64,000 bases of DNA from Aspidapion aeneum (taxonomy: Eukaryota > Arthropoda > Insecta > Coleoptera > Brentidae), in the NCBI GenBank assembly GCA_963576565.1, contig OY755042.1, positions 14,290,272 to 14,354,271 of the forward strand, read 5' to 3'. Positions 57,890-64,000 of the stretch are shown piece by piece (the stretch's first letter is position 1; every line of letters begins with the position of its first letter). Made by a program: the position numbers and the translations under genes. A model generated the notes under the pieces. That model did no database searches. It was given only the letters and a program-made list of their open reading frames with translations, and was not told where the DNA came from.

Positions 57890-59397
57890 AAGTGAATCAC
57901 TTAATTAAGATTTCTTCATTGGAGGACCCAGTCAAGAAGATGCTATGCCAAAGTGAAGCCCTGACTTCGAGATTGTATGGACTACCAAAAATCCACAAAA
58001 ACGATGTGCCTCTTCGTCCCATTGTCAGTACTATAGGCTCACCAACATACAAACTTGCTAAACATCTTGCTTCCCTCTTGCAACCCCACATCGGACTAAC
58101 GGATTCGTATGTAAGAGACTCCACCCACTTCATTGAGAAGATCAAAAACATAGTCATGGACGAGAAAGACATCTTAGTAAGCTTTGATGTTGTGTCTTTG
58201 TTCACGAAGGTACCTTTGGCCGAGGCAATGAGGGAAGTGGAACACATATTTCCGAAGGACATCACCGACCTGTTTAAAATCTGCCTAACGACATCAAACA
58301 GATCGATGGAGTATCAATGAGTAGCCCTTTATCGCCAGTGATTGCGAACTTTTTCATGGAGAAACAAGAAGAGAAGGCATTGGATAATGCCCCTCATAAA
58401 TCCAAAGTCTGGTTTCGATATGTAGATGACACTTTTGTCGTTTGGCCTTATGGTAGAGACAGCCTTAATGAATTTCTCAACCACATTAACACCATACACC
58501 CCAGTATACAATTTACAATGGAAACAGAGAACAACAGAGAATTGGCATTCCTTGACGTACTAGTAACGAGGAAAGAGGGACGACTAGGACATACCGTTTA
58601 CAGAAAACCTACTCACACAGACCGCTACCTAAACAACACATCTAACCACCACCCGTGCCAACGAAAAGGGGTAATAAGAACATGGTAGAGAGGTCGAAAA
58701 GAATCTGCGAACCCGAACATCTAGACAAAGAATTAAACCTTCTTAAAAACGTCCTCGTAGCAAATGGATACACTCAAAGCGACATAGATAAATGTATACG
58801 GCTAAAGCCGAGCACTAGCTAAAGCCGAACCGTAGCGGTGGACTGAGCAGCCGCGAAGTTACTTCAAGAGCCTTTCTGCCCTACATCCCTAGAGTGACGG
58901 ATAGGATCGGACATATTCTGGGAAAACACAACATAAAACCGATCTTCAAGCCATCTAAGAAGATCGAGAACCACCTCAGATCTGCGAAGGATATAAGGGG
59001 CCCACTAAGTTCTTCAGGGGTATACCGTATTCCCTGTACCTGTGGAAGTGTCTACATCGGAACAACCAAACGGTTACGGACACAAGAATCAGTTGCAGAC
59101 CACACACTAAACAATGAAGACCACCGAATAAAATTCGAAGACACACAAGTTCTCTGCGCCTTCTCTTCATACTATCCAAGACTCTATAGAGAAGCAATCG
59201 AAATTCATAAACACCAGCAGAACTTCAACAGATCTGAAGAAACTCTTAAAATTAACAGAACATGGGTACCGGTCTTCAAAACACTAAAGGGCTCGCTTAC
59301 AACAAAAAAACTGAATCTCGGGAAAGTGACCAATCACCGACCAGCTCTGATATACGCCCCGCCCACCATAGCGTATATAACCTGCGCCCGCGACTAA
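57890..59397 (+). pseudogene. Penelope-like element RT and GIY-YIG endonuclease, decayed
   Basis: RT motifs run in order: SRLYGLPKIHK and PLRPIVSTIGSPTYKLAK (about 57980-58060); ILVSFDVVSLFTKVPL (first Asp); QIDGVSMSSPLSPVIANFFM (after a deletion and frameshift near 58294); WFRYVDDTFVVWP (YVDD 58419-58430); ELAFLDVLV; VYRKPTHTDRYL. After stops at 58685 and 58828 the C-terminal part follows: RVTDRIGHILGKHNIKPIF, then a GIY-YIG nuclease with GVYRIPC (59018) and GSVYIGTTKR (59050), ending NRTWVPVFKTLKG. Residues after TKR, including the usual region of the catalytic Arg, are deleted. The RT fingers are missing. Penelope-like elements prime reverse transcription at a nuclease-made nick. This copy is non-functional. 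Confidence 0.9.
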
Positions 59398-59670
59398 CCA
59401 CCAGTCTTCGAGAAGCCGACAAACAGTCAACATCTCCTGAAGATGCCATCCACTCGAGATGGCGAAACGTCGAGAACGAATTTCCAACGACGACGGCCGA
59501 ACAGCCCGGAAGCACACCCACCATGTTTTGTATTAATAAGAGTTTTAAAAATATTAAATTTTTTGAAGCTAGTATATTCACAACTATTAGAAAATTTGCA
59601 ATATTTTCACTTTGTATTGGAGATACTCTTGATAAATATGCCAAACTTATCAAAATAAAAACATTTTAAA
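59340..59670 (+). repeat. Penelope-like 3' region with TATA-like box and ribozyme motif
   Basis: Downstream of the coding end is a GC-richer block containing GCGTATATAACC (TATA-like, 59371). It is followed at 59437 by a hammerhead-like motif and then an AT-rich tail to about 59670. Penelope-like elements carry promoter-bearing terminal repeats, often with hammerhead ribozymes. This block fits that layout, but only one copy is present. Confidence 0.55.
59437..59471 (+). ncRNA. Hammerhead-ribozyme-like motif
   Basis: The order is CTC, CTGAAGA, one T, stem GCCATC with a short loop and GATGGC, then GAAACGTC, then GAG. CTGAAGA fits the CUGANGA core and GAAA the second core strand. GTC would be the cleavage triplet and CTC/GAG a short stem I. 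Stem III would be minimal. One extra nucleotide before stem II departs from the textbook core. Hammerheads with tiny stem III are known from Penelope-like elements. Confidence 0.45.
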
Positions 59671-62084
59671 AGCTGTTTTTATACGACTGTCTTGTAAAAG
59701 GGGGTTTTGCGCACGGAGAACACGATCTGAAAATGGCATTTTGCGCACGCTGTGTGCAAAACGTTTTGCACACGCTTATGTCATTTTTGCGCACGCCTAT
59801 GTCATTTCTGCATACGGGTCTCCCGTCATTGTGATTTTTGTTGTTGTCACCCATCAATATAAGTTGGCTTAGGCTGTTTACATAATCACTATCTGAATGA
59901 CATCTCGTGACCAACTTGACTAAAAGAACGACCGGTAAAAAGATTTTCCGACCACTTGGTTCTTTACCGGCCTCTGTTTAAACCGGAAAGATTTAAAAAA
60001 CGACCTGCCAGTAAAATAACACTTTCCGTATAAAAAATATACGGAAACTGCTTGTTTTCCGGTCTGTTTAAATTTTTTTTATAAGATTCTACCTAAGTTT
60101 AAGTTTAACCAAAAAGAGTGTCCTTATACTTGTTTCTTCGCAAAAATGAAAATATAAGCACGCTATCACCTGGCCGAAGTGCTCCATTACTTTAAACACT
60201 TAATATTGGCAAGCGGTGTTTTATTGTAATATAAAGTGGGAAATTATTAGGTGTATTAAGTTGAACACTAATCGAGGCATGCCCAAATGGATGCCTTAAT
60301 GTAATTTCCAAATTGGATCACGTAATAATTGAGTCATTAATACGGACTGTTTGCGCCTGCGAAATTGAAGTGCGGCAGTAATGATTTTTCCATAAACTGT
60401 ACTCTTCAATCATCCATAAATGCGCTGTTAAAAACAAAAATATTGACATCCCAGTCAGCATTGAGCATCGGGTAATAGTCGACCCGAAGTGTTCAGCATC
60501 GGAGGTATGTCGGCACCGGCAATTCCACTATGGTTACGAGGCGTCCCGTTTTTTTCGAGATTGTCCCGTTATTGAATGTTTTGTCTCGGGCAAGGTATTA
60601 ACGGGACGTAATTTGTCCCGTTCTTCGATATTATCACAACATTAAAAAAAAAAAATACTTTAAATCCATTCCACTGTTTTATTTTAACAATTCAACACAA
60701 AAATAATAAGACTATTTTTTAACATAGGTTTACGTAAAAGTGCTTATATCACGGGCGTTATTATTAAAGTTCTAGCCCGAGCTGTATACCCTAGACACGT
60801 GCAAAGCATGAAAATTTGAATGCATATTCTGTGCAAAAAATACAATATTTTTGATCTGCAGTACCCTTATGGATAAAGTGGGGGAAATTAAAAAACAAAT
60901 GGTGGACAAAAATTGACAAAAATTAGGTACTAACAATATAGTCAAGTATATACTTGTTTTTATATAAATTGTATTCAGTGATTTCAAAACAAATCGGCTG
61001 CCCGAAATTAAAACAAAATAACTGACATTTTTCGAAAAATCGAGATTTTTGTTAATTTACATAATCGTAATCTGACGCACATTTTAGTATAAGAATTTTA
61101 CAAAGCGGTTCAGAAATACCGAAGTTATTATATGATTTAGACCACGTTACCCTATTTACCTACTCCTATGCTTTTTAAATACTTTATATTGATTTTTCTC
61201 GGTTTTGATAAATCTGCAGTTACTTTGTTTTAACGTCGGGCAGCCGAAATGGTTTCAAGGTCTTTTGACTTATGTATTGACAACATTGGTGCGCGCTACT
61301 CCCATACCAATTGAGTGAAAATTACTAAATATAGAACAACATTAAGGAGGTCATGTCTATTTGAAAAAAAAATACTTATGTATCATGTCTCCAAGATGGC
61401 GGCAAATTTATCAAAATATCAACATATCAACATATTTCATTTATTCCAATTTAGCACCAAACAAATTTTGACCAACGGACATTAAATTCTAATATCCTTA
61501 AACAGGAGAATTTAAGAAAAAAAAATTGGTACAGACTTGACCTTGTTTGACCTTGATAAGATCATCTTATATTGAAAAAATTGAATTTTTTTGTGTTTTC
61601 TTTAAATTTTTCCTGCGCTTACATTAAAAAATATTAAAATAAAAAAGAAAACTCAGTCAGGTAAAGAAAGCCCTAAGGCACAACTCCTCCTTAATCTTTA
61701 TCCTAAATTTAGTAATTCTCACTTAATTGTTATGATCATATTTAATTTTCTATGTGGCATTTTTCAAAGTCAAAAAGCTTTAAACCAAAGATTTTACAGC
61801 AAATTTCTACAGGTCTTGTTTTTAATCTAAAAGCTTTTTGCTTTGCTTTTGATAATCCTCGAATTTTTGTGATTTTTTAAATCAAAATACACAAAAATCG
61901 GGTTTTTCCGAATAAATCTTAACTTTTCAAGGTCACGCAAGGTCCAATAACTTTGAAAACATTTTTTTTAATTACAAAATACAAATTATATATATTTTCC
62001 ACGTAGTTGAGGAAATACGGCTTGCACAGCTCGGGATATAGCGTGGACGGCATTCCTGTGGGAAAAACCGCAGCACTGTTGCAC
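59671..62084. other. AT-rich region, no gene; short TTTTGCGCACGC repeats at 59700-59815
   Basis: TTTTGCGCACG-type phrases occur about five times between 59704 and 59795. A TGTCCCGTT-type phrase occurs three times between 60545 and 60625. Nothing with coding support is seen in the rest. Confidence 0.45.
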
Positions 62085-62500
62085 CACTAAAATTATGAAT
62101 AACTAATATAATTTACCTTAAATTTAGTGTTTATCCTACATAAAACACAAATAATTTTATAGTTTTAAAATGCCTTTTTAAAGCTTTATATGCTCAGTTT
62201 TGTTGTAAAAATAAAAGGAACAATCTGTAGCTACACATAACTGAAAGTACATAAATGTAATTCCGTGATTATACAAAATTGCTATATAGATAAAACTTTT
62301 TAGATTTCTTACACATTAAAAGTATACCTAATTTTACATACTCTTACGTACCCTATGCGGTAAAGTAACTTTACCACACAGTGTGCGGTAAAGTAAAATT
62401 ATGCATAATTGATATAGTTTACCTTAAATTTTAGTGTTTACTTACATAATACATAGATATTTTAATAGTTTTAAAATGCCTTAAAATTTTATTTGCTCAT
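62085..62500 (+). repeat. Two direct copies of a ~115-bp AT-rich segment
   Basis: 62085-62200 and 62390-62505 share AAAATTATGMATAAYTRATA, TTTACCTTAAATTTTAGTGT-like and TAGTTTTAAAATGCCTT phrases; the period is about 310 bp. Between them is GCGGTAAAGTAACTTTACC. Confidence 0.55.
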
Positions 62501-62505
62501 AGGTA

Positions 62506-63040
62506 AAATATTGTACCTAACTCCTGCGTAAAGTGCCTTTACCGCCCTTGCCATCTTGACCGAACTCCGCTTACGCGTCGTCGTAAAGTAATACTTTCCG
62601 CACTTTTTAGGTAAATAACTATTTCATAAACACAATGGACCCGTAGGTCTACGTGAGACCAGCTGACGTTACCAGTTCGTGGTCTGTCACCTTACCTTAC
62701 CTAACCTATCCAATATGTCAACTGTCAAAAATATATAGATTGGACTAAGTTAAGGTGACCATTTGTCGGGATAAAGCCTGACAAGTTCGGCTTTTTGGTC
62801 CAAATGAAAATGCCCGACCTTCTTCGTTTTTGTCGTTCAGCTTTTTTGATTAAATTAATGGGTTATACTTGAAATGACTTTAGTTTTAGTGTTAGCCAAT
62901 TAACTTTACTTAACTCTCACAAATCAACTGGCGCACCCAGGGCACCCTCTCCCACTCTACAATTCAAGATCAAAAATTATTAAAGAATAATTTAATTTTT
63001 TTTAAACTAAACACATTTGTTGCCCATCTCCCCAAACATA
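62506..63040. other. No gene recognised
   Basis: CCGAACTCCGCTTACGCG near 62560 matches a block near 39526. GGCGCACCCAGGGCACC near 62931 is a scrap of the G-run MITE family. Confidence 0.4.

Positions 63041-64000
<960 letters not shown>

Overview
This is a repeat-dense, AT-rich piece of an arthropod nuclear genome, most probably an insect. The reasons are a BEL/Pao retrotransposon with intact LTRs, decayed Ty1/copia, RTE-like, Jockey/R1-like and Penelope-like retroelements, mariner and Tc1 transposases, hAT-type MITEs, and tetranucleotide arrays. I see no bacterial-style genes, rRNA, tRNA or CRISPR. The exact order cannot be read from the sequence. Almost every long open frame belongs to a mobile element or is an artefact of a microsatellite. 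The only candidates for non-transposon coding sequence are a small spliced-looking gene remnant at 39653-40268 (minus) and a possible first exon near 51550.

Layout. 1-11 kb: an RTE-type endonuclease scrap; a hAT-like element (1056-2889) carrying a mariner (1379-2573); an RTE-like retrotransposon (4976-7213); a pogo-like MITE (8422-8606); and copy 2 of a composite repeat with a GC-rich head and CCGCCATTTTG units. 11-15 kb: a perfect (ACAG)n array of about 3.8 kb inside a dispersed element; a second, inverted copy runs off the window end at 63181-64000. 15-21 kb: tandem-repeat territory, with a 142-bp-unit element, a 360-bp palindrome and a ~180-bp satellite. 21-31 kb: a decayed copia element split by an apparently intact BEL/Pao element (23356-30843). 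The BEL element has an 1881-codon gag-pol frame, two 465-bp LTRs that read as identical, and a 5-bp target duplication. 31-38 kb: an inverted copy of the 142-bp-unit element, a giant foldback repeat (33690-34960), and a ~500-bp repeat split by an R1/I-like LINE tail. 38-47 kb: MITEs, the spliced gene candidate, a Jockey-like LINE, and a four-part transposon nest (43703-46426). 47-51 kb: a scrambled RTE remnant fused to a Tc1 transposase remnant, and the 3' end of a second copy of the RTE-like element from 5-7 kb. 51-64 kb: a GC-rich palindrome, foldback MITEs, a Penelope-like element (57890-59670) with a hammerhead-like motif, and low-information AT-rich DNA.

The pieces do not form a pathway. 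They are layers of insertion, and target-site duplications at several loci give the order: copia before BEL; hAT before foldback before MITE; hAT before mariner; ~500-bp repeat before LINE; MITE before RTE-like LINE. The observations most worth following are the two hammerhead-like motifs, one in the Penelope-like element and one in an otherwise unlabelled insertion; the composite foldback family; the dimeric satellite; and the phase-consistent spliced gene candidate. All homology statements are by eye from protein motifs; no search was run.
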